64,000 nucleotides of DNA from Desulfamplus magnetovallimortis (lineage in GTDB: Bacteria > Desulfobacterota > Desulfobacteria > Desulfobacterales > Desulfobacteraceae), in the NCBI RefSeq assembly GCF_900170035.1, contig NZ_LT828543.1, positions 188,010 through 252,009 of the forward strand, in the 5' to 3' direction. The translations under genes and the position numbers were made by a program. How positions within the stretch are numbered: position 1 is the first letter of the stretch; each line of letters starts with the position of its first letter. The notes under the pieces are model-generated. The model saw nothing but the letters and a program-made list of their open reading frames with translations, was not told the DNA's origin and made no database searches. This document shows, piece after piece, positions 19,871 to 29,200 of this stretch.

Positions 19871-21682
19871 ATGAAAATTTTAAAACCATATTACAAAAAT
19901 CCTTCATCCGATAAAGGCGGAAATTTTACATCTGTAGATACATCTGTCACATCATCTTGGGGCACAATACTTTCCAGATATTTTCCTGCCGTTATAAGCG
20001 GTACCCTTTTGACCCTCGCTTTTCCCGAGGCAAATTTCTCATGGCTTGCATGGGTGGCATTTATCCCGCTCATCGTATCCTTAAGGAAAATGGGTGGAAA
20101 GCATGCCTTTTATGCTGGATTTATAATGGGCTTTGTCCATTTTATATCTCTTTTATACTGGATTGTTCCCACCATCAGCACCTATGGAGAACTTCCCTTT
20201 TTTCTTTCTCTGCCCATTCTTATACTTTTAACTCTCTATCTTGCTTTATATCCTGCGATTTTTTCCTTTGGTGTCAGTTGTTTTAAAAATCACTTGATGC
20301 CCCTTGCCGCATCTTCAATCTGGGTTTCCCTTGAATTTTTGAGATCATGGCTTTTTACAGGATTTCCATGGGGATTGACAGGATCTTCCCAATATATGAA
20401 TCTTGAATTGATACAAATTGCAGATATTACATCCGTGTATGGAGTATCGTTTGTAATACTTATGACCAATGGTGTTTTGGCAATGACTATAGAGAGTTTT
20501 TTCGCAAAAGATTCTGTTTTGGTAATGACTCTTAAGAGTATTTTTGCCAAAGATTCTGTTTTGGTAAAGGCTGTTGAAAATAATTTTGTAAAAGATTGTG
20601 TTCCTGAAATAACTCCGGAGAGTATTTCTTCAAGGGTATGGAAAAGATCCTGGATGCCGCATTTTTTGTGGTACATTCTTCTTGTTGCTGTTTTGATTGT
20701 TGTTTTTACCTATGGAAAAATGAGAATTTCACAGGTTCAAGAGATTGCTGACCATGGAGAACATGTTACTATTTCTCTGATACAGGGAAATATTGAACAG
20801 CTTTTTAAATGGGATAATGCATATAAAAACAAAACTATTGAAAAATATTGTGACCTTTCAATGAAGGCTGCCACTATGAATGGTGCGGGCAAAAAACCTG
20901 ATCTCATAGTCTGGCCAGAAACAGCTCTTCCTTTCTATTATATATGGAACAGAGAGTTCTCTGAAAAGGTGGATGAGTGTATTCAAAGAGCTGACACAAC
21001 TTTTCTGGTGGGCAGCCCTGCATTTGAGGCTTTGGCAGAAGATGGATATGAGCTTTTTAACCGCTCTTACATGGTAAATCCAGGAGGGTTTGTTACAGGT
21101 CACTATGATAAAATTCATCTTGTTCCGTTCGGAGAGTATGTCCCGTTTGGAAAATACCTTTCATTTTTGGGTAAAATCATTGCCCAGGCAGGCAACTTCT
21201 CTCCAGGCAAGCCCCCTGCACGTCCCCTTGCCTTTAACGGCTCAAGTGCCGGAGTTTTGATATGCTTTGAGATTATATTTCCGTCTCTTTCAAGAAATAT
21301 GGTCAAAAACGGTGCAAAGGTGCTTGTAAATACCACCAATGATGCCTGGTTTGGATATACATCAGCACCAAAGCAGCATTTTTCCATGGCTGTTTTCAGG
21401 GCAATTGAGAACAGAAGGGCAGTTGCAAGGGCTGCAAATACCGGTATCAGCGGATTTATTCAACCAACAGGTGCTGTTGTAGATGCCTCGGGGCTTTATG
21501 TGGATGCTGTATTGACAAGATCTGTTCCATCCATGACTCTACAGACAATATATTGCAGGTGGGGAAATTTTTTTGTAATTCTGTGTCTGGTTGCAACAGG
21601 GGCTATATCTGTGATAAATGTTAAAAAACAGAAGCCAGATAGACCCTCTACTGGTGCTAAAGATGATCAGAAAAAAAATTAA
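19871..21682 (+). CDS. lnt: Apolipoprotein N-acyltransferase
   Basis: Inner-membrane enzyme that N-acylates the terminal cysteine of lipoproteins. The N-terminal half has multiple membrane segments; the nitrilase-fold domain carries the expected catalytic triad: Glu350 (VWPETALP), Lys414 (DKIHLVPFGEYVP) and Cys465 (LICFEIIFP). At 603 residues it is longer than the usual roughly 500. The excess is partly explained by three 14-residue repeats (residues about 205-246, FAKDSVLV units), inserted where a periplasmic loop is expected. It also has a polar N-terminal extension of about 30 residues. The start at 19871 is the first ATG; a later start after residue 30 is possible. Confidence 0.93.
   Translation: MKILKPYYKNPSSDKGGNFTSVDTSVTSSWGTILSRYFPAVISGTLLTLAFPEANFSWLAWVAFIPLIVSLRKMGGKHAFYAGFIMGFVHFISLLYWIVPTISTYGELPFFLSLPILILLTLYLALYPAIFSFGVSCFKNHLMPLAASSIWVSLEFLRSWLFTGFPWGLTGSSQYMNLELIQIADITSVYGVSFVILMTNGVLAMTIESFFAKDSVLVMTLKSIFAKDSVLVKAVENNFVKDCVPEITPESISSRVWKRSWMPHFLWYILLVAVLIVVFTYGKMRISQVQEIADHGEHVTISLIQGNIEQLFKWDNAYKNKTIEKYCDLSMKAATMNGAGKKPDLIVWPETALPFYYIWNREFSEKVDECIQRADTTFLVGSPAFEALAEDGYELFNRSYMVNPGGFVTGHYDKIHLVPFGEYVPFGKYLSFLGKIIAQAGNFSPGKPPARPLAFNGSSAGVLICFEIIFPSLSRNMVKNGAKVLVNTTNDAWFGYTSAPKQHFSMAVFRAIENRRAVARAANTGISGFIQPTGAVVDASGLYVDAVLTRSVPSMTLQTIYCRWGNFFVILCLVATGAISVINVKKQKPDRPSTGAKDDQKKN
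20483..20608 (+). repeat. In-frame 42-bp minisatellite inside lnt
   Basis: Three 42-bp units at 20483, 20525 and 20567, with a partial fourth from 20609. The first two are nearly identical; the third is diverged. They encode 14-residue units containing FAKDSVLV and lie between the membrane segments and the catalytic domain. Confidence 0.85.
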
Positions 21683-21815
21683 TGATGCCGGAAAAGTGCT
21701 TCTGTTTCCCTTTAAGGCATTTGGTTTCATTGTTTTTGCCTTTAAAGTTGTAATATTTACTTTTTTGGTGCTTGACAGTCTGTTTGAATGGATAGTTTCA
21801 ACAATATTGAAATAG
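21663..21815 (+). CDS. Possible small membrane protein downstream of lnt
   Basis: A 51-residue frame beginning at an ATG that overlaps the last 20 bp of lnt. It has a basic amphipathic N-terminus (MIRKKINDAGKVLLFPFK) followed by one strongly hydrophobic segment (about residues 20-42). Overlap with lnt would allow translational coupling, but no strong ribosome binding site is visible and no family is recognised. It may be chance. Confidence 0.35.
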   Translation: MIRKKINDAGKVLLFPFKAFGFIVFAFKVVIFTFLVLDSLFEWIVSTILK

Positions 21816-21879
21816 TACACTATAACGGCCATGCAGGATAACCTCCGTAATCAAATGAATTATAGTGGTTTTTAAAATA

Positions 21880-22053
21880 CTCAAAGCCGACACCTATGAT
21901 CTTTTGAGCCTTGTCAACATTGTCTGAATCAGGATGTCCAAGATTAACAAGATAAGGCAGGATTATTTATCCTGAGCATCCTTTTCATCCTGGTTATCCT
22001 GATTCAGACAAATTCAATAACTGCTCAAAAAGCAATAAGGTGTCGATTTTGAG
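21880..22053 (-). repeat. Family A fold-back repeat, full copy
   Basis: Reverse orientation: CTCAAAGCCGACACC at the left and GGTGTCGATTTTGAG at the right, with the GTCTGAATCAGGAT...ATCCTGATTCAGAC core. It fills most of the gap between lnt and prfB. Confidence 0.9.
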
Positions 22054-22107
22054 AAAATAGGCTGTTGTGGAAAATTTCATAAAAAAATAAAAAATGGAGA
22101 AAAATAA

Positions 22108-23206
22108 ATGTCTATAGAATTAAAACAGAATATTGCAGAGTGTTATGAAAAAGCTGAACAGCTTAAGGAGTATCTTTGACCTCCCTGTAAAACAGAATCG
22201 CTTAAGAGAGCTTGAGAGTTTCATTGCAAGGGAGGATTTCTGGAATGATGCTGAAAAGGCAACAGAGCTTTTGAAGGAGAGAACCAGGATTTCTGACCTG
22301 ATTGATGCCTGGAATGCCATACATGGAGAGATCGAAGATGCAGAGACCCTTCTTGAACTTGCAAGGGAGGAACGAGACAAAGATGCAGAGAGTGAAGTTG
22401 AAAGTCAGCTTGAAGCCCTTGAAAATCGTATAAAAAAATTTTCCATTGAAATAATGCTTGATGGGGAGGATGATGCCAGAAATGCTATTGTTTCCATTAA
22501 TGCAGGTGCAGGCGGAACAGATTCCCAGGATTGGGCTGAAAGGCTATTTCGCATGTATTCCAGATGGATTGATAAAAAAAAGTACAAGTTTCAGCTCATT
22601 GATTATCAGCCAGGGGATGAGGCAGGTCTTAAAGGGGCAACATTCAGTGTCTCCGGAACCAACTGTTATGGATTTTTAAAGGTGGAATCTGGAGTTCATC
22701 GTTTAGTTCGTATCTCTCCTTTTAGTTCAACAGGAAAAAGACACACATCCTTTGCTTCGGTTTTTGTCTATCCTGAGATAAAAGATGATATTCATGTGGA
22801 AATAGATGAAAAGGATCTGCGTATTGATGTTTTTCGGGCAAGCGGTTCAGGCGGACAGCATGTCAATAAAACAAGCAGTGCTGTCAGGATTACCCACATG
22901 CCAAGCGGCGTGGTTGTCCAGTGTCAGCAGGAGCCTTCTCAGCACAGAAATAAGGAGATTGCCATGAAGGTGCTAATGTCCCGTCTTTATCAGATTGAAA
23001 AAGAGAAACAGAAGCAGAAGATGCAGAATCTTCATGATACCAAGGATGACATTGCCTGGGGCAGCCAGATACGCTCCTATGTCATGCATCCATACAGGAT
23101 GGTCAAGGATCACCGTACCGACCATGAGATCGGTGATGTGGACAGGGTTATGGATGGAGATCTTGACCCTTTTATTGAGGGGGTTCTTCTTTCCGGAAAG
23201 ATATGA
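22108..23206 (+). CDS. prfB: Peptide chain release factor 2, with programmed +1 frameshift
   Basis: Recognises UGA/UAA and triggers peptide release. Translation starts at 22108 (GGAGA upstream) and reads 23 codons to an in-frame TGA at 22177-22179. A +1 shift on CTT-TGA-C continues at GAC (22178) to the stop at 23204-23206, giving about 365 residues, the normal RF2 length. The stimulatory Shine-Dalgarno-like AAGGAG at 22165-22170 lies at the canonical distance before TATCTTTGAC. The product has the SPF tripeptide anticodon (RISPFSSTGKRHTSF) and the catalytic GGQ (GSGGQHVNKT). The frameshift is the classic autoregulatory device, so this is not a pseudogene. The next gene starts immediately after its stop. 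Confidence 0.97.
22165..22180 (+). promoter_or_regulatory. prfB programmed +1 frameshift site
   Basis: AAGGAGTATCTTTGAC: an internal Shine-Dalgarno-like hexamer, a three-base spacer, the slippery CTT and the UGA-C stop context. When RF2 is scarce the ribosome pauses at UGA and slips forward. Confidence 0.97.
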
Positions 23207-23854
23207 ATGTCAAATATGAATATTGATGATATAATAAAGGAGTTTTACACCCCAGGGACACCTCTTTATGATATTTTCATGGACCATGCTGAACTTGTCA
23301 CCCGGAAAAGTCTTGCTGTTGCAGAAAGGGTAAAGCGTAATTCAGAAAGTTTAAAGCCAGCTCACCTCACCGGTAATGAAAAGGCGTCAGATTTTAATAT
23401 ATCCAAGGCAGTCTCTCCGGATATGCTTTTTATTGAAGAGGCTGCCATGCTTCATGATATAGGAATTTTCATGACACATTCGCCATCCATACACTGCATG
23501 GGAGAGCATCCTTATATCTGTCATGGTTTTTTGGGCAGAAAACTTCTTGAAAATATTGCTCCAGATGGTTCCTTGTCTCGCCATGCCCTTGTCTGTGAAC
23601 GCCATACCGGCGCAGGTATTACAGCGGAAAATATAAAGAGCAATGCCTTGCCTCTTCCATGTCGTGATATGGTGCCTGAGACAATTGAGGAGCAGATTAT
23701 CTGTTTTGCAGACAAATTTTATTCAAAAAAACCGGAACAGGCAGGAGTGGAAAAGAAAGCTGAGCAAATTGTAGAAGAATTGTTATGTTTGGATCATTCC
23801 CATGGAAAACGTTTTCTTGGATGGCTGGAACAGTTTTCAGAAAGCAAATCATAA
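23207..23854 (+). CDS. HD-domain phosphohydrolase family protein
   Basis: 215 residues. The start is directly at the prfB stop (TGA then ATG), indicating a coupled operon. An HD-type metal site is visible as EEAAMLHDIGIF (about residues 69-80), with further histidines at MGEHPYICHG and the ERHTGAGI region, the pattern of the small HD hydrolases that often sit near housekeeping genes. The substrate is unknown; nucleotides or related phosphoesters are typical. No membrane segment is seen. Confidence 0.82.
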   Translation: MSNMNIDDIIKEFYTPGTPLYDIFMDHAELVTRKSLAVAERVKRNSESLKPAHLTGNEKASDFNISKAVSPDMLFIEEAAMLHDIGIFMTHSPSIHCMGEHPYICHGFLGRKLLENIAPDGSLSRHALVCERHTGAGITAENIKSNALPLPCRDMVPETIEEQIICFADKFYSKKPEQAGVEKKAEQIVEELLCLDHSHGKRFLGWLEQFSESKS

Positions 23855-23865
23855 GGTGACAAAGT

Positions 23866-24213
23866 ATGGAATTTACTCAAACTGCTAAAAATAGACTTTT
23901 ATTTGATATTGACCAATTATCATCAACATACATAATTGAGTTAGATAATTTTATACAGTACCTTAAATTTAAACAATTAAATGATAGTCAGTTAAGGAAT
24001 GAGCCTGGAAAAAAATGCCCTGAATCATCCTTTCCATTGATAGATAAGGAAGTGGGAGATGAGACAGGATGTGGGCATGTTATTAGTGACCGGTTTTTAA
24101 GTGAGAAATTTAAAATGCCTCCTGAACAGGATCCTCTCCTTTGTGCAATGGGCAGTGTTGATGTTCCTCCATTTTCTGATATTGTTGACGATATAATTTA
24201 TGGAGAAAGATGA
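23866..24213 (+). CDS. Putative antitoxin partner of the PIN toxin (VapB-like role)
   Basis: 115 residues, preceded by AAGGTGA. It overlaps the next gene by 4 bp (ATGA), the usual arrangement of an antitoxin before a PIN toxin. The N-terminus (IDQLSSTYIIELDNFIQYLK) resembles short DUF2281-type antitoxin openings. The middle is Pro/Gly/Glu-rich and the C-terminus (PPFSDIVDDIIYGER) looks like the tail that clamps a PIN domain. No confident family match is made from sequence; the call rests mainly on context. Confidence 0.6.
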   Translation: MEFTQTAKNRLLFDIDQLSSTYIIELDNFIQYLKFKQLNDSQLRNEPGKKCPESSFPLIDKEVGDETGCGHVISDRFLSEKFKMPPEQDPLLCAMGSVDVPPFSDIVDDIIYGER

Positions 24214-24635
24214 AAGCTATATTTGTTGATACATGGGGATGGATCAATATATTTAATCGTAAGGAATCTTATCATAATTCTGTCATCAATATTTACCACG
24301 AAGTCCGTAAGGAACAAGGTCATATTATTACAACAGATTATGTTTTAGACGAGCTTTATACATTATTTTTCAAACGTTTGTCTCTTGAAATAGCCCATAA
24401 AGCCTTTCAAACCATTTCTGAAACGATTGAAAAAGGATATGTAAAATTATTGTGGATTAAGCCGGAGCGGTTTGACGCTGCCAGTAGATTGCGAATCAAG
24501 TTTTACGACAAACCAGATATTTCTTTTACGGATTTGACATCCATGAGTGTTATGAAAGAGGTAGGAATTTCTGAAATATTAACTGGAGATGCCCATTTTA
24601 CACATGTTGGAATGGGATTTACTCTATTACCTTAG
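24210..24635 (+). CDS. PIN-domain ribonuclease, VapC-like toxin
   Basis: 141 residues with the acidic PIN pattern: FVDTWGW (Asp7), LDELYTL (about residue 46), a DISFTDLTSM segment near 106-115 and TGDAHF near 130. PIN toxins cleave structured RNA such as tRNA or rRNA. The gene overlaps the preceding small gene by ATGA, so the two form a likely toxin-antitoxin unit, apparently in the same transcriptional direction as prfB and the HD gene. Confidence 0.82.
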   Translation: MKAIFVDTWGWINIFNRKESYHNSVINIYHEVRKEQGHIITTDYVLDELYTLFFKRLSLEIAHKAFQTISETIEKGYVKLLWIKPERFDAASRLRIKFYDKPDISFTDLTSMSVMKEVGISEILTGDAHFTHVGMGFTLLP

Positions 24636-24715
24636 TCCTTGAGCTATCATTTTTTACATAAAAATTAATATTTTTTAGGCATAATATAAATTCTTGAGAA
24701 AGGGAGATGGAACAG

Positions 24716-25720
24716 ATGACTATAAAAATCGGAATCAACGGTTTTGGACGTATTGGAAGAAATATTTTCAGGGCAATCAAAAAAGACAGTACATTTTCAG
24801 ATATTGAAGTTGTTGCCATTAACGATCTAACAGATAACGCCACCCTTGCTCATCTGCTTAAGTACGATTCTGTAATGGGAACCTTTGAAGGTGAAATTAT
24901 TGGCGATGAGTCAGGCATTACAATGGATGGAAGGCACATTGCCGTATCAGCACACCGTTCTCCTAAAGATATTCCTTGGGGTGACCTTGGAGTTGATTAT
25001 GTGGCAGAGTGTACAGGTATCTTCAGGGATGGAGAGTCAGCAAGGGGACACATTGATGCCGGAGCCGTAAAAGTCATTATATCAGCACCTGCCAAAGGAG
25101 ATGTCAAAACCTTTGTAATGGGTGTAAATGAAGAGGAGTATGACCCCACAATTCACCATGTTGTCTCCAATGCATCATGCACCACCAACTGCCTTGCACC
25201 TGTGGCACGTGTCATTATGGATAATTTTGGTATCAAGCGCGGATTGATGACAACGGTTCATGCATATACAGGAGATCAGAGGCTTCTGGATTTCCCCCAC
25301 AGTGACCTGAGACGTGCAAGGGCTGCAGGACTTTCCATGATTCCCACCAAGACAGGAGCTGCTGCTGCTGTATCCCTTGTGATTCCGGAGCTTAAAGGAA
25401 AATTTGACGGCCTTGCCGTTCGTGTTCCCACCCCCAATGTTTCCCTTGTGGATGCTGTTATGGAAGTTGAAAAAGAGACAAGTGTGGGTGAAGTCAATCA
25501 GGCCTTAAAAGATGCTGCCAACCGCTATCTTGGCTATTGCGAGCTTCCGCTTGTCTCCATTGATTTCCAGGGAGATCCCCACTCATCAGTTGTGGATGCC
25601 CAGTCCACAAAGGTGATTGGCACCTCGGTCAAGGTGATGAGCTGGTATGACAATGAATGGGGTTACTCCAACAGAATGTTGGATCTAATTCTTCATATGG
25701 AATCATCCAAAGCTCTCTAA
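24716..25720 (+). CDS. gap: Glyceraldehyde-3-phosphate dehydrogenase, type I
   Basis: 334 residues from this start. It oxidises glyceraldehyde 3-phosphate to 1,3-bisphosphoglycerate with NAD(P) in glycolysis, or the reverse in gluconeogenesis. The NAD-binding KIGINGFGRIGR is at the N-terminus, the active-site NASCTTNCLAPV is near residue 155 (nucleophile Cys155), and SWYDNEWGYSNR lies at the C-terminus. ATG 24716 is preferred over ATG 24707 because the AGGGAG at 24701-24706 is then at the normal 9-nt spacing. It is followed by a clear terminator, so it is probably monocistronic. Confidence 0.95.
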   Translation: MTIKIGINGFGRIGRNIFRAIKKDSTFSDIEVVAINDLTDNATLAHLLKYDSVMGTFEGEIIGDESGITMDGRHIAVSAHRSPKDIPWGDLGVDYVAECTGIFRDGESARGHIDAGAVKVIISAPAKGDVKTFVMGVNEEEYDPTIHHVVSNASCTTNCLAPVARVIMDNFGIKRGLMTTVHAYTGDQRLLDFPHSDLRRARAAGLSMIPTKTGAAAAVSLVIPELKGKFDGLAVRVPTPNVSLVDAVMEVEKETSVGEVNQALKDAANRYLGYCELPLVSIDFQGDPHSSVVDAQSTKVIGTSVKVMSWYDNEWGYSNRMLDLILHMESSKAL

Positions 25721-25744
25721 TCATAATTTTTTTCATATTTTTCC

Positions 25745-25787
25745 ATAATCCCGTTCATAGTATTTGCTTAGGACGGGATTATTTTTA
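25745..25787 (+). terminator. Rho-independent terminator after gap
   Basis: ATAATCCCGT (25745-25754) pairs with ACGGGATTAT (25773-25782) and is followed by a T-run. It lies 25 bp after the gap stop. Confidence 0.85.
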
Positions 25788-25799
25788 TTCTCAAAGTGG

Positions 25800-26022
25800 A
25801 CACATATAAACTCTTGAGCCTTTTCAATACTGTCTGAATCAAGATGCCCAGGATTAACAGGATATGAATCAAGATGCACAAGATTAACTGGATATGAATC
25901 AAGATGCACAAGATTAACTGGATAAGGCAGGATTATCTATCTTGAACATCTTTTTTATCCTGGTTATCCTGATTCAGTCAAATTCCGGAACTGCAAAAAA
26001 TCAATAAGATGTCAATTTTGAG
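25800..26022 (-). repeat. Family A fold-back repeat, expanded copy
   Basis: Reverse orientation, from CTCAAAGTGGACAC to GATGTCAATTTTGAG. It is longer than other copies because a segment ATGAATCAAGATGCACAAGA (about 30 bp with its flank) is repeated near 25864-25925. It occupies the gap between gap and the dikinase-like gene. Confidence 0.88.
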
Positions 26023-26070
26023 TTTATTATCTTTTCTGAAAATGGCAGGGTAGTTATTACCTTTTCCTAA

Positions 26071-26137
26071 GTAAACGGACATGGCTGCGACTCAGCCACC
26101 CCCGAATATGAAAATTTGTATCCATTTTCACGGTAAA
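26071..26137 (-). repeat. Family C two-hairpin element
   Basis: Reverse orientation: TAAACGGACATGGCTG, loop, CAGCC, a CCCCCG linker, the proximal GAAAAT/ATTTTC hairpin and CACGGTAAAA. The distal stem here is GGCTG/CAGCC rather than GATTG/CAATC. It is followed at about 26165-26206 by an unrelated CCCCCTCTCC/GAGGG-type hairpin. No gene is seen in 25721-26252. Confidence 0.85.
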
Positions 26138-26252
26138 AGGTTTTGATTAACTCACCCAAACTCCCCCTCTCCAGAATGAAGAGGGCGCTGGGGGTGATAT
26201 GAAAGGGTAAGTTGTTAAAAATCAATTCCTAAGCGGGAGGATTTACTGACTT

Positions 26253-29200
26253 ATGGAAACATCCGTACCTGAACCGATTGAATCAGATGCATTAAAGGCA
26301 AATCTTCGTGAAACTGCCCAGCAGGTTGTCATCAAACAGGAATATCAACTCCTTCTTGAAGTTGTCTCCAGGTATCGGGGCATCCACAACAATCTTGAAA
26401 AACTCCTTTTTGAGCTTTGTCACTCCTTCCGGAACTGGTCTTTAATCCTTCCCCAGATCAGAAGCTTTCTTCTTAAAAACTGCCATATTTACAATAAAAA
26501 TGAAAAAGCTTCACAAGCCTTCAGGCTGTTTGCATCAATTTTTCTGCAGGCCATAAAGGAGTCTGAAAAAAGCGATCTAATCCTTTCCCAGGCACTTGAA
26601 GCCCTTTTTGCATGGCTTGACAAGCTGATCTCCCTTTCAAGTAGCAGTGATAAAGTTTTGAGCAGGTATGAAGCAGTGCTTAATGAGCTTTTTGTGGAGC
26701 TTGGCAGGCTTGATGTGGAAGATAAGGGCAGCCGTGCAATGATGCAGATGGTTCAGGGACATCACTCCATGAGAAAAGTGATATCCCGCATCCTTGCCCT
26801 GGAATCGGATATAAATTATATACCGGTCAATTCACTTATGGCTTCTGTGCTTGCAAAAACATATCAATACTGGCTGAAAGAGGAGGATCCTTGTCTGTGG
26901 ATTAGGCAGCAGTCCGATGTGGCCATCAAGGTTCCTGAGAATCTTTTTGACTCAATCAGCCATAAAGCTATGACGGATAATCTAAAAAGCCTTGAAGCCA
27001 TAAAAATTGATGGAGATGCTGAAGATGCTTTAAAAAGTGGGATAGAAGCATTGAAAGCTCTGCTATTATTACCTGCACATGTGGATATTGTAAGGCAGTA
27101 TAAAGCAATACCTGAACAGTTGACGCTTCAGATATCTCAATTGCCGGATGATAGTGGCTCTGAAAGCAGCCCAGATTATAGAAAACATCTTGCTGAGAAC
27201 GTAAAGCTTCGTTTTATGTTCAAAATCATGGATACCGGAGGGCTTCACCTTATCCATGAAGATACCTTGAGGGAGATAAACCACAGCCTGGTGAAACTCA
27301 TTCGCCAGCAGCGTTTTGAAGATATTGAGAATTTTCTTCTAACCACATTCAAGCTTCTCAAGGCAAATGTAAAAAGGTATCCCCATACATCACTTAACTG
27401 CATCCAGGTTCTTGGGGATGAGGTGTTCAAACGTGAAAACAGCCGCATGGTGGAAACCTTTTTATGGGAGGCTGTAAGGTTTGGATTTCAACAAGCATCA
27501 GTTGCAGGGGTGGATGAGGAGTGGCAGCCCATCACAAACCCTGCCCATCTCACAAACATAAGGGTATGGCTTCATCTCATAACCCAGGAGCCTAAATGGT
27601 GTGCAACCCTTTTTTCAGCCCTGATTATCAATATTAAACTTGCAGGTACGTGTGTAAAGGATACTGATCTTTTCCAGAGGGATATTACCAATCTTCTGAA
27701 TCACCCCATTGAACCTGTATATAATCTTGTCAAGCAGTTTACAAAACTTATGCCTGTCTTTTTCAACCAGATAGGAGCAGAAGGTGAGCTGCGTTATGTT
27801 TCAACAGAGCTTGATGAGGTTCATAAAAGAAAAGATCGCCTGATTCACTTTTTGAGAAAACAGGCACATGTGGAGAGTTCAAATCTGGTGGTGGAGTTCA
27901 TGCAGGAGATCTTCACGTTTTGGCTGACTAAAAAAAAGGAGCCTCTTTCCGGATATGTACCACAAGAGACTTTTGATGAGATAGAGGTTACAGGCCCTTT
28001 TATTGATGAAGTCCATGAAATTGCCCTTAAAATGAAAAGGGAACTCAATATTTGTTCAATGGACGATACTCTTGCATTAAGCAGAAAACGTTTAAAGCAG
28101 TTCTTTGAAGCACAAAAAAGCATATCCATTGAGGAGCGTCTCAGGTTTGATCGTATCCTCCATATGTATCGTCTTGTGCATCAGAAATATCACTTAAGTT
28201 TTCAGGATCTCAAATCAGAGTTTGCACAGGCTGAAAGGGATGGCTTTACTGGCATGATGGAACTTATGGATATGCTTGAAACAGGTTCTACTGAAACATG
28301 CCTTGATGCACTTCTTACACAGCTTGAGAATCTGAAGGATGTTATTCTGTCTGAAGAAAAATATACTGCCAGGGAGTCCATTCACCATAAACGCCACATT
28401 GCAGTTGATATCCCATCCATGTACGGAAGTTACCAGGAGCGAAAGTTTGACAGCCTGAGCCTAACATTCCGACTTGAAAATCTTGCTGTAACCTATCTTG
28501 AAAAACTTCCCGAACGTGTAAATCTCTCTTTTATCACCCAGGCTACATTTTTCCGAATTGCAGCATCTTTGAAGCGTTATCTAAGGGCTTTGGCCATTGA
28601 TGGAATAAACTCACGGCGACTTAATACATACATGTCCCTTCTGGACAGTTCCCTTAAAATCAGGCGTTTTTCATATACCCAGTACATGGATATTTTCAGG
28701 GGGTTTTCAGAAGGGGTCAAAGATGTGATCTATGCGTATTACACAAATATCCATCAGAACAATCTCTCCATTATAATCCCAAGGATTGGCGGAGCCAATC
28801 TTGTGCCCAGATATAAAAGTGCATGGGATGAAGATGACATGCTCAATACAACCCACTCTCTTTCTGAAGCTTTTTTCAGGGATCTCATAGCTTCAACATT
28901 TGGCCTTCAGCATCTGGACACATTTATTACTAAGATAATTCAGACACTGGAGCAGCAAAAAAGCCTTTTGAACCAGAATCTTCTGGATCTTTTGATGACG
29001 TATAATCCTGAAAAGAGCATCTCAATGCTCCATGACTATAATCCTTACACACACGATCTTATTCATCTTAGCAACAAGGGTTTTAACCTTGTAACCATGA
29101 CAAGGGATAATCTGCCTGTGCCGCCTGCTTTCATCATTACAACGGAAATATTCAGGTGCAGGGAAGTTGTTTATGCCTTTTCAAAGGCAAAAGAGGAGTT

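Noticed and set aside
22177..22179. In-frame stop in prfB as evidence for a pseudogene
   Set aside because: The TGA lies in the canonical SD-TATCTTTGAC context of the RF2 programmed frameshift, and the remainder is full length with SPF and GGQ motifs.
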